This document shows, piece by piece, positions 46,657 through 56,556 of a stretch of DNA of 64,000 bases. The notes beneath the pieces are model-generated. The model saw nothing but the letters and a program-made list of their open reading frames with translations. It ran no database searches and was not told the origin of the DNA. Each line of letters opens with the position of its first letter. The first letter of the stretch is position 1. Origin of the DNA: CAVPTL01 sp963729195 (GTDB taxonomy: Bacteria > Actinomycetota > Thermoleophilia > Gaiellales > JAICJC01). The stretch covers positions 137,579-201,578 of the forward strand of contig CAVSNF010000031.1 of NCBI GenBank assembly GCA_963729195.1, written 5' to 3'. The translations under genes were made by a program, and so were the position numbers.

Positions 46657-47480
46657 TCAGCAGCCGGTCGAGCGCGGCCTGGCCGGCGGCCCCAGCGGCA
46701 CGCCGTAGCGGCGCAGCAGCGCCGCCAGCTTGTGCCGGTAGACCTGCATGTCGGCGTGCACCCAGTCGCCGTGGGTCTGGCACTTCCACGCTGGGTAGAG
46801 CTCGTGGTGGTAGGGGCTGGTGAGGCTCTCGTTGTGTCCGATCACGTTTCGCAGCTGGATGTGGTGCGTCCACATGAGCCAGGCGGTCAGCCGCAGGGAG
46901 GCCTGCAGCTGGCGGGGATTCGCCAGGATCTCGCCGTCGCTGAGGCCGACGTGCTCGATGCCGATCGCGGTCCAGTTGAGCCCGACGGTGTGGCGGCAGA
47001 TGGTGTCGGTGCGAACCAGCTGGTAGATGGTGCCGTCGGTGTCGATCACGAAGTGCGCGCAGGTGCCCGGCAGCTCGTGCAGCTCACTGTCGGGCACGTC
47101 CTGGGCGAACGTGTTGTAGGCCGACGAGAAGGTGGTGCCGGCGGTGTAGTGCTCGACGATCACGTGCGGGTGCCGCAGCCGCCAGGTGTCGATGCCGTAG
47201 TGGCGCTCGGCGTAGGCGGCGGTCTCGGCCCGGCGGGTGGCGCCGAACGGGATCGGCCGCCACACGATCGGGGGCCGCGGCACGCGCACCTTGGGCTTGG
47301 CCGGAGGGGCGGTGGTGGTGGAGGGCGCCGTGGTCGTGGCGCGGCGGCGCGGTGGTGGTGGAGGGGGGCGAGGTGGTGCCGGTTGCGGGCGGTTCGGTCT
47401 GCGTCGACTCCGGAGTCGACGGCCGACTGGTGCGAACAGCCGCATACCAGCACCACCAGTGCCATCGTTACCCAGCGCAT
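46657..47480 (-). CDS. N-acetylmuramoyl-L-alanine amidase (PGRP/amidase_2), lipoprotein, frameshifted
   Basis: About 270 residues. From ATG 47480: MRWVTMALVVLVCGCSHQS, a lipoprotein signal with lipobox VCGC. A Pro/Thr linker, in which the frame shifts near 47390, leads to the amidase domain: HVIVEHYTAGTTFSSAYNTF (zinc histidine), GTCAHFVIDTDGTIYQLVRT, AIGIEHVGLSDGEI and VIGHNESLTSPYHHELY (second zinc histidine; YPAWKCQTHGDW follows). Cuts the MurNAc-L-Ala bond in peptidoglycan outside the membrane. Stop TGA at 46657. Confidence 0.82.
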
Positions 47481-47503
47481 GCTGGGAGGGTAGTGGGTTG
47501 CGT

Positions 47504-48906
47504 CTAGGCCACCAACGCCAGCGGTGCGTAGTTGCTCGGCGTTCGGGATCACGGCCGCCGGGTCGGTGCCCATCCAGCTTCCGAGCAGCTCGGTGTAGAT
47601 CTGGCGGTAGTCGGTCGGGCACCTTCAGGTTGCCGTTGCCGTCGAGGTCGGTGAGGCCGGGGAACTCGGCTGACGACTCCGCCGTTGACGCCGCTTCCGA
47701 TCACCATCGCCAGGCCGCCGGCGCCGTGGTCGGTGCCGCCGCCGCCGGAGTCGTTGTCCTCGATCCTGCGCCCGAACTCGCTCCACACCAGCGTGATCAC
47801 GCGATCGGCGATGCCGTTGGCCTCCAGGTCGGCCTGGAACGCCTGCAGCGTCTGGCCGAGGCCGGCCAGGTTGGCCGCCTGGCGGTTCTCCTGGTCGTCG
47901 TGGAAGTCGAAACCCGCCGCTCGTAGGACAGGCAGGCGACCCGGATTCCGAGGTTCGAGCGGATCATCCACGAGAGCGTCGACATCTGATCGTCGAAGTC
48001 GCTGCGTGCCGTAGCCAAAGCCGGTGGGCGGGATGGTGGTGGTGCCGAGCGACTTGAGCCGGTTGGCGACCGAGACCGCGCCGCCGACCGCGTCATCGGC
48101 GGCGCGCATGGCGGCGATTCGACGCCGGGTCGGCTTGGTCAAGCTTCCGAGCGTCTGGGTCATGAGGTCGGGGTCACGCCACACCTGGTTCATGCCGAAC
48201 TGCGCGTCGTCGGGGCTGGTCAAGCACCGCCACCGGGTTCTTGGCCGTAGCGCATCGACTCCTCGAGCGTCCAGTTGACCGAGAGCGCCTGGAGCGGATT
48301 GTCCTTGACGCCGTTTTGGTCGATCCAGCGTCCCAGCCAGCCGGTGGTCGGGTCGGTCTCCAGGTAGCCGGCCTGCCAGAAGGCGCGGGAGTGGAAGTGC
48401 GAGAGGTCGGGCGGGCTGTAGTCGACCGCCGGGATGACCGCCATCTTGCCGGCGTCATACAGCGACTGCAGGCCGGTCGCGGCCGGGTTCCAGGCGAAGT
48501 CCGGGTTGGCGGCGGCGCCTCCGAGCGGCAGCAGCGCGGACGGATCCGTGAAGCCGATGTTGCGGGCGAGCCGCCAGGTAGGCGGCGTAGTTGGTCGAGT
48601 CGATCGGCACCAGCGTGTTGATGCCGTCGTTGCCGCCGTCCAGGAAGATCGAGACGATGATCGGGTCGGTGCGTCGGTGGCGCCGCCTGGGCCGATGCCG
48701 CCTCCCAGATCTTGCCCCACGAGAGCGACGATGCGCCGTACACGGTGAGGAAGCCGATGCGCGCCGTTTCGCAGGAAGTCGCGCCGGCACACGGCCGCGT
48801 TGGCGCCCTCGAGGATCGCCCGGGGCAGCGGCACCCGCTGGCCCTGCGCGCGCAGCATCGCGCTTCGTTGCGTGGTCATCCAGTCGTTGCAGCCGCACTC
48901 GTTCAT
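47504..48906 (-). CDS. DUF1501 family protein, at least four frameshifts
   Basis: About 465 residues. ATG 48906 starts NECGCNDWMTTQRSAMLRAQ and CRRDFLRNG (a Tat-like CxRRxFL pattern typical of the family). Then IIVSIFLDGGNDGINTLVP, DLSHFHSRAFWQAGYLETDP, and the C-terminal VWSEFGRRIEDN followed by GTDHGAGGLAMVIG, the DUF1501 sulfatase-like core. Shifts near 48740, 48655, 48570, 48230, 47920 and near the end, where IPNAEQ and NYAPLALVA reach TAG 47504. Secreted protein of unknown activity, always paired with DUF1800. Confidence 0.8.
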
Positions 48907-48919
48907 GAGGGTCCTGTCG

Positions 48920-50348
48920 TTAGTGGAGGTAGCCGTCGGGGCCACACATGATCAGTGCCCGCAGCACCTGCTGGCGCTCGATCCGATCGTGTGAGCTGAG
49001 CTCGTACTTTCCGTTGACCAGGCGCTTGTACTTGTTGAAGAACGCGGTGGCGTAGGCCTCCAGCCGGTTGCGGGTGGAGGGCGCCACGAACTGGCTGCCG
49101 ACAGCCTTGCGTGCGGTGGCGAACGCCTCCGCGGCGGACTGCTCGCCCGGGTCGGGAGGGTTGTCCGGCAGGCGCAGCAGATAGCTGGTGGTGCGGAAGT
49201 AGGCCCGGGTCGAGTTGGTGTTGAGCCACGCCTCGTTCTGGTTCCAGCCCGACACGTTGGGCGGGTAGAACGGCACCTGGCCCATGCCCTCCAAAAGCCA
49301 CGTCCAGCTGTTGTTGATGATGAACTTGCCGCGGTGGCGCAGGTTGGCCGCGACGAACACGATCGGCGGCTTGACCAGGTCGGGCGAGTCGAGGTTCGCG
49401 TACAGCGCCGAGGAGCGAAGGATCACTCCCAGCACCGGCTTGAGCGAGTTCCCCGACGCCTTGTAGTTGGAGACCATCATCTGCAGCGTGGCCTTCGAGG
49501 GCCGCGTCGGGATGAAGTAACTCCACAGCTTGTTACAGATAAAGGGCGCGTGGTTGGGATGTGCGATGACCATCTTGCACACGTCTTCCCAGTTCCAGTT
49601 GCCCTTCTTGCCCGAAGATCGTCTTTGACCCGGTGTCGTGGATAGGTCGGGTCGTAGAAGGTCGGGTTCTCACGTTGGGCGGTGGTGCCGTTTTGGCGAC
49701 TTGTCCCAGTCGTAGCGCCAACCGGTGAGCGCACGCGCGGCCTCGTGGATGTCGTCCTGCTTGTACATGTGCGAGTTTCGCCACAGGCCGTAGGTTTCGG
49801 ACTCGAGCGAGGCATCGTTGCCGAGGCAGAACAGCTCCATCACCTCGCGGGCATAGTTCTCGTTGGGACCGACCATTTGTTCGAGTCGGCGCCGTTCAGC
49901 CACAGCAGCATCGCCGGATCGTGGGTGATGTCGTGCAGCAGGTCGCGCGAAGTTGCCCACCGCGTGGCTTCGCAGAAGCCGGTTTTGGCGCAGCATGTGG
50001 CGGGTGTTTCCGACCCCGGAGTTGGATGTCGCGAAGTGGTCGTGCAGGTTCAGCGTCATCCGCTCCTGGCCCTGGTTGGGCGAGCGCACCATCCGGTCCA
50101 GCCACCACAGGCAGTCGTGGCCCCAGGCGTTGAGCGGGTCGATCGGCGAGCCGCCGTCGGTGGGCGCCGGGCCGACCATCTTGGGCGAGCCGACCGGCGC
50201 GAGCAACTTGCGCCACGGCGGCTTCGAGCCCCAGCTTCTGGTACGCGTCGATCTGCTTTGCCGATCCGGAGAATCCCGCCCGCCACATCAGCCGCTCGAA
50301 GTGAGCTCGGGTGGCGGGATGCGGAACTTTCGGGTATTGGTAAGACAT
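48920..50348 (-). CDS. DUF1800 family protein, at least three frameshifts
   Basis: About 475 residues. ATG 50348: YPKVPHPATRAHFERLMWRA, then (shift near 50225) MVRSPNQGQERMTLNLHDHF and ATSNSGVGNTRHML, then GPNENYAREVMELFCLGND and DIHEAARALTGWRYDW; shifts near 49950, 49870 and 49690/49615 lead to APFICNKLWSYFIPTRPS and VSGWNQNEAWLNTNSTRAYF. Those are the DUF1800 landmarks. Forms the usual pair with DUF1501, 13 bp downstream. Role unknown. Confidence 0.8.
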
Positions 50349-50733
50349 GGGTCGAATCCACATCCTTCTGGTATCGGCGGCGCTTGCCGCGAGTGTCCTG
50401 CTCGGATCCGGCGGTGCAGGGGCAGCGACAAAGCACAGCTACATCACCGTCAACGAGCGTGAGTACCGAATCGGAACTTCCCGACTGACCGTGCCCCACG
50501 GAGTCGTTACAGTCACTGTCGTCAACTATGGGGCCGATGACCATAACCTTTTCGTGGGAAAAGGCCCTCACCGCTACTACGCGTCGGCACGCATCCCGGG
50601 CGGCACCGGTGGGTCAGAGAAGAGCCGGCTGACGTTCAACGTCACGCTCACGGCCAAGGGCCGGTACAACTTCTACTGCGGCATTCCGGGGCATAGGGCG
50701 CTGGGCATGGTCGCCCACGTCACGGTGACCTGA
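50347..50733 (+). CDS. Exported cupredoxin (type-1 copper protein)
   Basis: 128 residues. MGRIHILLVSAALAASVLLG followed by GAGAATKHS is a Sec signal peptide. The copper site is visible: His in GADDHNLFVGKG and Cys, His, Met in YNFYCGIPGHRALGM (C-x4-H-x4-M), as in plastocyanin/azurin-like proteins. Probably a periplasmic electron carrier. Its ATG overlaps the CAT of the divergent DUF1800 start (CATG at 50346-50349), so one start is probably slightly different. Intact. Confidence 0.85.
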   Translation: MGRIHILLVSAALAASVLLGSGGAGAATKHSYITVNEREYRIGTSRLTVPHGVVTVTVVNYGADDHNLFVGKGPHRYYASARIPGGTGGSEKSRLTFNVTLTAKGRYNFYCGIPGHRALGMVAHVTVT

Positions 50734-50853
50734 ATCTCCGAGAGTCACGGCCGGCCAGCTGCAATCGTCGGCACGCAGGAAACGAGTTCCAGCTCGTTAT
50801 ACCGGTAGCGTCAGACCAGTGGCCCTCAACGTGTCCGAGTGGCATTGCAGCCG

Positions 50854-51279
50854 TCATCGGAGCTGGGCTGTCGTGATTATTGGGCGGTTTTGGGAGTTTT
50901 GCGAGTCGCAGGTGGCTATTTCGTTGGTGTGGTTCCCAAGGGTGCGGGTGGGCGTGTACCACGGGGCTTGGAAGTTGGCGGTTGTGAGGAGTTGGTGGGC
51001 GTGGGGGGTGAGTTCGCCGGCGGCTTTGCCGCGGCGGGCGGGGGTGAGCATGTTGGCGGCGCGGGCCTTGGTGATGAGGGGGCCGATGCTGGAGCGCGCG
51101 TAGTAGACGCCGATTTGTTGGAGGCGATCTTGGGTTTCTTCGCGCGGGTGGGTCGGCTGGTCTTCGATTGCGGAGGCGTAGGCGGCGGCGGCGATGGCGA
51201 GGTCGAGTTGTTTGTGGCCGCGGGCGGCGTCGGCGGGGGTGGTGCCGGTGGTCGTGAAGCCTCGTAGTTGAGCGGTCAC
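50854..51279 (-). CDS. Putative helix-turn-helix-like protein of a mobile region
   Basis: 141 residues from GTG 51279, overlapping the stop of the gene before it (GTGA). HKQLDLAIAAAAYASAIEDQ and ETQDRLQQIGVYYARSSIGP, then LITKARAANMLTPARRGKAA, resemble small actinobacterial proteins in which a helix-turn-helix region precedes LxPxxxGxAGGxLTPxA; these are frequent in phage and plasmid regions. Likely regulator or packaging accessory. No firm family. The 120 bp between the cupredoxin stop and this gene's end hold nothing I recognise. Confidence 0.5.
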   Translation of the reverse strand: MTAQLRGFTTTGTTPADAARGHKQLDLAIAAAAYASAIEDQPTHPREETQDRLQQIGVYYARSSIGPLITKARAANMLTPARRGKAAGELTPHAHQLLTTANFQAPWYTPTRTLGNHTNEIATCDSQNSQNRPIITTAQLR

Positions 51280-51538
51280 TGCGTGGTGGTGTTCGAGGGT
51301 GTCGCCGTCGGCGGACGGCGGCTCGCCGCGTTGTTCTGCGGCTTGTCGTTCGAGGTTTGTCGCTGCAGTGCGGTGAGCATTTCGTGCATTGCGGTGGATG
51401 CTTCACGGCGAGCGGTCTTCAGTGTGATTCGCTGCCACTCGGGGTCGGTGGGGATCTCCGGTTGGGAGTTCGATGCGACCGCGCATGCCGAGGAAGGTTC
51501 GGCGACTCGCCAGGTTCGATTCGGAGCCCGCCGATCAC
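51276..51538 (-). CDS. Small hypothetical protein, frameshifted
   Basis: GTG 51538 overlaps the previous stop (GTGA) and its own stop overlaps the next start (GTGA). VIGGLRIEPGESPNLPRHAR, then after a shift near 51445 TDPEWQRITLKTARREASTA and MHEMLTALQRQTSNDKPQNN. Helical, Gln-rich end. Unknown function; part of a three-gene minus-strand unit next to terminase genes. Confidence 0.4.
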
Positions 51539-51672
51539 TGTGCGGTCGTCCGCGTGAGAAGCCGAAGGTGGATGCGCCACCCGTCGGGGAGCTCGCGGGT
51601 CATCCAGAACTCGGGTATGTCGAGCGCGCCCATGTTCCAATCGGGATGTGCCTGCCAGGTGTTGCCGCTCAC
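51535..51672 (-). CDS. 45-residue hypothetical protein
   Basis: From GTG 51672: SGNTWQAHPDWNMGALDIPE and WMTRELPDGWRIHLRLLTRT. Tryptophan-rich; no family. First of three small coupled genes. Reads on the strand opposite the terminase genes, which begin at 51954. Confidence 0.4.
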   Translation of the reverse strand: MSGNTWQAHPDWNMGALDIPEFWMTRELPDGWRIHLRLLTRTTAQ

Positions 51673-51953
51673 GTCGACACCTCTGGTGACAATGGTTTTC
51701 GGTAGAAAACCATGGTAATCATCATGTCGGGGTCGCCAGCTGGGATCGATTGGAGGTAGACGTGGCGAGCATTTGGGGTCGTTACGGATGGTGCGAATCG
51801 AGCCGTGGCGCGGTGGCGTGCACCGTTCGCGGGGCTCGACGCTGATGCGTGTGAGCGGTTGGGTCGTCGCGTCGGCTGGCGAAGCTCACCGCCGCATAGC
51901 GACGTGATCGCCGCGCTGTACCACCGCGGTCACTGGCGGGTCTGGAGGTGTAG
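51673..51953. other. Intergenic region between divergent small genes and terminase
   Basis: About 280 bp. An open frame in 51805-51987 (WRAPFAGLDADACERLGRRV) overlaps the terminase small subunit start and could be a fragment of an upstream phage gene, but no start or family is convincing. The divergent orientation suggests promoters here; none is clear. Confidence 0.3.
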
Positions 51954-52396
51954 GTGGCGCGACCGTCGAAGCTCTCAGCCGAGGTGACCGATCGGGTGGT
52001 GCAGGCGGTGCGGCGCGGGAAACTATGCTGAGGCCGCCTGCCAGGTCTGCGGGCATCAGCCCGAGTACCTACTACCGGTGGATGAGTCGCGGCGCGCAGG
52101 AGCCGGGTTCGGAGTACGCCGCGTTTCGCACCGCGGTGCTGCGTGCCGAGGCCGAGGCGGAGGTGTATGCGGTGGCGATCCTTCACCACGCCATGGGCGA
52201 GGACTGGCGCGCTGCGATGGCCTATCTGGAGCGCCGCCACCCGACCCGGTGGCGCACACATCAACAGACCGAGCTGGTGGGAAGGGGCGGTGGCCCGATC
52301 CAAACACAGCACACCACGCTTGACCTGGCACGGCTGTCCGACGCCGAGCTTGCCACCCTAGAGGAGCTGACAGCGCGTGCTTCCCTCCCCCAGTGA
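51954..52396 (+). CDS. Phage terminase small-subunit-like protein, frameshifted
   Basis: About 147 residues from GTG 51954: ARPSKLSAEVTDRVVQAVRR, shift near 52020, NYAEAACQVCGISPSTYYRW (helix-turn-helix of the Nu1/terminase-small type), shift near 52052 within that motif, then AFRTAVLRAEAEAEVYAVAI and HPTRWRTHQQTEL. Recognises phage DNA and recruits the large subunit. The end overlaps the large-subunit start by 20 bp. Confidence 0.7.
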
Positions 52397-53925
52397 ACTG
52401 GCCGCCGAACGCGCCCGCCGCAGCCTTCGCCACTTCGTGACCGCAAGCGTGGCCGCTGCTCGACCCCGGCCCATTGGTAGGCGGAATCCATATCGACCTG
52501 ATCTGCGACCACCTCGAAGCAGTCGCGCGCGGCGACGTGCGCCGCCTCCTGATAAACGTCCCGCCGCGCTATGGAAAGACGCTCCTGGTGTCGGTCATCT
52601 TCCCCGCCTGGATGTGGCTCTCCAGCCCCGAAACGCGGTTTCTGACCGCAAGCTACGGCGCTGACCTGGCCGAACGAGACAGCCTTCGGATGCGTCGTTT
52701 GGTCGAGACGGCCTGGTACCAGCAGCAGTGGCCCCAGGGTGCGCGACTGGTTGATGACCAGGCCACCAAAGCCCGCTTTGAAACGCGCCAGGGCGGCGCG
52801 CGCGTGGCCGTCAGCGTCGGTGGCGCCGCTACCGGCGAAGGCGGCGACATCATCATCATCGATGATCCCCTCAAGATCGAGCTGGCCCACTCCGCCGCTC
52901 ACCGACAAGGCGTAGTCGACTGGTATGACCACACCCTCTCCACTCGCCTCAACAATCCCGACACCGGCAGCATCATCATCGTCGGACAACGCGTCCACGA
53001 GGCCGACCTGTTCGGCCACCTCCTCGACCAAGGCGGTTGGACACACCTCTGCCTGCCCGCCGAATACGACCCCCACCATCCCCACCTGTGCCCCACCGAC
53101 CCGCGCACCCACCCCGGCCAACTGCTCTGGCCCGAGCAGTGGCCCGCCGCGGCCGTCGCCGCCCTCAAACAGCAGCTGGGAAGCTACGCCACCGCCAGCA
53201 TGCTCCAACAACTCCCCGCCCCCACCACCGGCGGCATCTTCCAACGCGCCTGGTGGCAATGGTACGACCCCGCTGCGACCCTGCCAGCGTTCGAGCGCGT
53301 CTTGCAAAGCTGGGACCTCACATTCACCGACTCCGCCACCAGCGACTACGTCGTCGGCCAAGTCTGGGGCATCCACCAAGCCGATCGCTACCTGCTCCGC
53401 CAGACCCGCGCGCGACTCGGCTTCAACGACACCCTCACCGCGATCCGCGACCAGACCGAGTGGGTCAATCAGTGCTACCCAGGTCAGCCGGCCATCAGAT
53501 CCTGATCGAACACGCCGCCAACGCTGCCGCCGTCACCGACGTACTCACGCAGCGAAATCGCCGGCATCACCCTCGTCGCTCCAGAAGGCGACAAGATCAA
53601 CCGCGCCCACGCCGTCTGCCCCCAAATCGAATCCGGAAACGTCTACCTCCCCGGCGCGCCCAACCCCAACCACACCAACTACGACCGCGCCCACACGCCC
53701 ACCTGGGTCCAAGACCTCGTCGAAGAAACCGCCGTCTTCCCACTCGGCACGCCACGACGACCAAGTCGACGCGCTCACCCAAGCCCTCCGCCGCGCCACC
53801 ACCGGAACCGTAACCGCCGAATTCCCATCGGCCAGATCGAACGCCCCTGGATCACGCCTTCCGACGCGGCAGCGCATCGGGTTCGGGTCCCGATTTTCCT
53901 CGTACATCCAGTCGCACCCGGTTGA
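52377..53925 (+). CDS. Phage terminase large subunit, several frameshifts
   Basis: About 515 residues from GTG 52377. ATPase: Walker A NVPPRYGKTLLVSV, Walker B DIIIIDDPLKIE; TASYGADLAERDSLRMRRLV and TGSIIIVGQRVHEADLFGHL are motifs of the Terminase_6/TIGR01630 type. Nuclease: SWDLTFTDSATSDYVVGQVW with the catalytic aspartate, and HDDQVDALTQALRRATTG near the end. Shifts near 52470, 53490, 53550 and 53745. Stop placed at TGA 53925, uncertain. No portal, capsid or tail genes follow. Confidence 0.8.
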
Positions 53926-53945
53926 AGCTGGAGGCGGTAGCCTCG

Positions 53946-54803
53946 TTATTGGCTTGGCTGACAATCGCGATGGACGAAGAGGAAGTCGGTCACACGCTGC
54001 TCGTCGTCCTCCGCGTCTAGCCGATCCGACCGGGCGTTGAAGCCTTCGAATGGATCCAGATCCCCATTGCGCTTGAGCGATTGGCAAGTGTATCCCCGGT
54101 CGGACAGATACCCCACCACCTCGCCAACCGTCTGCCCGTGTCGCTCTTCAATCTCAACCAGCAGGGCCGGCTTAGCTCGCTTCAGTAGACGCTCGGCGCC
54201 CTCGACCACCGTGAACTCGTGGCCCTCGACGTCGCACTTGATGAACGAGACGGGCGAGTCTTGAGGCAGGAGGTCGTCCAGCTCGGCAGATCGTGACCGA
54301 CAGGTCGCCATCTCCGCTGAGGTGGGCCCGGGCGGCGGGCACCCGTCGGGCGTCCTCGGAATTGTGAAGCGCCCGAGCCCATTTGGTCCGATAGGGCGCA
54401 CTCGTGCAGGGTGATGTTGCGTCGCCGACGTGCTATCGCTGCGAGTGCGGACTGCTCGGATGGGTTCGGTTCAAACGCGTGCACGTGGCCAGAGTTTCCG
54501 ACGAGCTTCGACAGTCGATAGAGGTAGAGGCCGTAGCTTGCACCGATGTCTAGCACCGTCGCTCCCGGGCGGACGTGGCGCGACACAACTCTTAGGCCGG
54601 GGTCGCCGTGGCGCTCCTCCCAATGACCGGCGAGCGCGACCCGACCCACCGGGGTCGATGCTGCCCACGACTCGGTGGATCAGTGCCCCCCGCAAGCTCA
54701 CGCCGCGAAGCGTAACTGGTTTGGGCCGAGGCGGCCTGAGGTCCCAGCGCACGCGCGAAGATGTCACCAGGCTCCGGACAGTGCGGTGGACGTCGTCTTC
54801 CAC
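53946..54803 (-). CDS. FkbM-family methyltransferase, about two frameshifts
   Basis: About 280 residues. SAM-binding motif ATVLDIGASYGLYLYRLSKL and GHVHAFEPNPSEQSALAAIA; after a shift near 54350, PVSFIKCDVEGHEFTVVEGA and KPALLVEIEERHGQTVGEVV (FkbM signature). An N-terminal segment PVTLRGVSLRGALIHRVVGS joins by a shift near 54655. Start (GTG 54803) is tentative. Likely O-methylates a sugar of the adjacent polysaccharide. Minus strand, divergent from the EPS genes; 54804-54948 between them shows no clear promoter. Confidence 0.75.
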
Positions 54804-54948
54804 GGGGAACGGCCCGAATTGCGGCTGGCACCTCAACCTTGCGTACGCCTAGAAAACGAAGGATACTCGTGCTCGGGGGAGCGACAGGGCTGGGCGGGGC
54901 CGTGTTCGTCAACGCAGCGTGTGCCACCGCGGTCTTTTGGGGGAAGGG

Positions 54949-56509
54949 ATGACGCGACTCTAGAGGACAACACAACCCTTGCGCACTATCTTCACGTAGT
55001 CCGACGGAGGTGGGCGATCGTCGCCTTCATGGCGTTGCTCGTGCCAGCCGTGGCTTGGCATACTCCAAGCATCAGACTCCGGTTTACAGCGCCACGGCTC
55101 AGGTTCTACTCAGCACGACCGACCTCGCATCCTCCCTAACCGGTACCGCACCGTCAGGGTCATCCCAACTGGCGGATCGGCTCGCTCAAACGGAAGCCGA
55201 CGTCGCGCGTGTAACTACGGTGGCTCATGACACCGCTAACGGCGATCTGGGGTCGTATCAACTTACGGCGAAACAGTTTCTCCAGAACTCGACTGCCACC
55301 GTGGCGTCGAACGCGAACCTGCTGAACCTCACGGTTCAGGGCAGCTCGCCACGCGAGGCCAGAGTCCTCGCAACTGCTTACGCGCGGGCGTTTGTGAGAT
55401 ACCGAAAGTTTCTGGATACGCAACCGGTTCGGTCGGCTCTTGCTGGCGTGCTGGCGCGTCTAAAGGTGCTGGGGGACAGTGGAGGCTCTCAGCAGGTAGT
55501 CAACTCGCTCGAGGCGAAAGAACAGCAGCTCCGCACACTAATCGCGCTCCAGGGATCCAACGCCACGATGGTGCAACCAGCGTCGAAGGCCATCCAGATA
55601 GCCCCCACCACCCTGAAGAACACAGCACTCGGCCTTGCCGTCGGGATGTTCTTCGGAATCGTATTGGCGTTCGTCGTGGATGCACTTGATACCCGGCCAA
55701 TGTTGGTTGATGAGATCGTGGATGCTCTTGAACAGCTCTCTCTTGGGCCGTGTCCCGTTGTTGCCACGGCGCTACCGCCGCGAGGGTGGCGCGGTTCTCG
55801 GATGAATTTCAGGGTCTAGATGGAGGCCTACGCGTTTGTGCGCACCAGTCTTGAGCTGGCGTCGGTCGGATCCAGTGCAAAGGTCATTGCGATTGCGAGT
55901 GCCCTTCCTCAGGAGGGGAAAAACGACCACCGCAGCGAACCTCGCGATCTCGATAGCCCGCGCGGAGAGCGCGTGGCGCTGATCGAACTCGACATGCGGC
56001 GCCCTGGGGCTGGCGGCGAAGCTGCACCTCGCGGATGAGCCAGGGTTAGTCGACGTTGTATTGGGCCGATCGGAGTTCAAGGCCGCCGTCCAGCATCCTG
56101 GACTGCGGCGTGTTGAGCCCGGGCCTCACCAGCCAGCGTTCGGCGATAAGCGCGGGTCATCCGACGTGCTCGTGGCCGGCCGTCCCCTCCCGCCGAACCC
56201 GTCCGACTTCGTGTCGAGTTCCGTCGTGGTGGCGCTGATCGACTATCTTCGGTCTCAGTATGGAGTGATTCTGATCGATACACCTCCGCTTCTCGGGGAG
56301 CGGAGACACCCTGGCATTGAGTGCGCTGGTCGACACGCTTATCGTGGTCGCACGCCCTTCATTGCAGACCCGCCGAGCGGTCGAAGAGCTGCGGGCAACT
56401 CTGGAAAGCTCACGCGCCGCTCACCGGTGTAGTTGCAAACGACGTGAAATCAGGTGATGGGCTAGGGTACGGATACGGATATTCCGCAGCGGGTTCAGCC
56501 TCGGGTTAG
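54949..56509 (+). CDS. Wzc-like bacterial tyrosine kinase with Wzz domain, many frameshifts
   Basis: About 510 residues. N-terminal Wzz-like part: LAHYLHVVRRRWAIVAFMAL (transmembrane 1), YSATAQVLLSTTDLASSLTG, and ALGLAVGMFFGIVLAFVVDA (transmembrane 2). BY-kinase domain: AFVRTSLELASVG, ALPQEGK then TTTAANLAIS after removing one A from a run of five (56000 region, near 55922), IELDMRRP (Walker A'), VILIDTPPLL (Walker B). C-terminal GYGYGYS is the tyrosine cluster that is autophosphorylated. Controls polymer length and export. Start uncertain. Confidence 0.8.
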
Positions 56510-56556
56510 AATGGCCATCCCGAAAGATACGTGGTCAGTCCCCAGGTCAAACCCTG

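Noticed and set aside
50720..51406. Arg/Pro/His-rich minus-strand open frame
   Set aside because: Out of frame with the better supported gene at 50854-51279; low-complexity composition and no start context.
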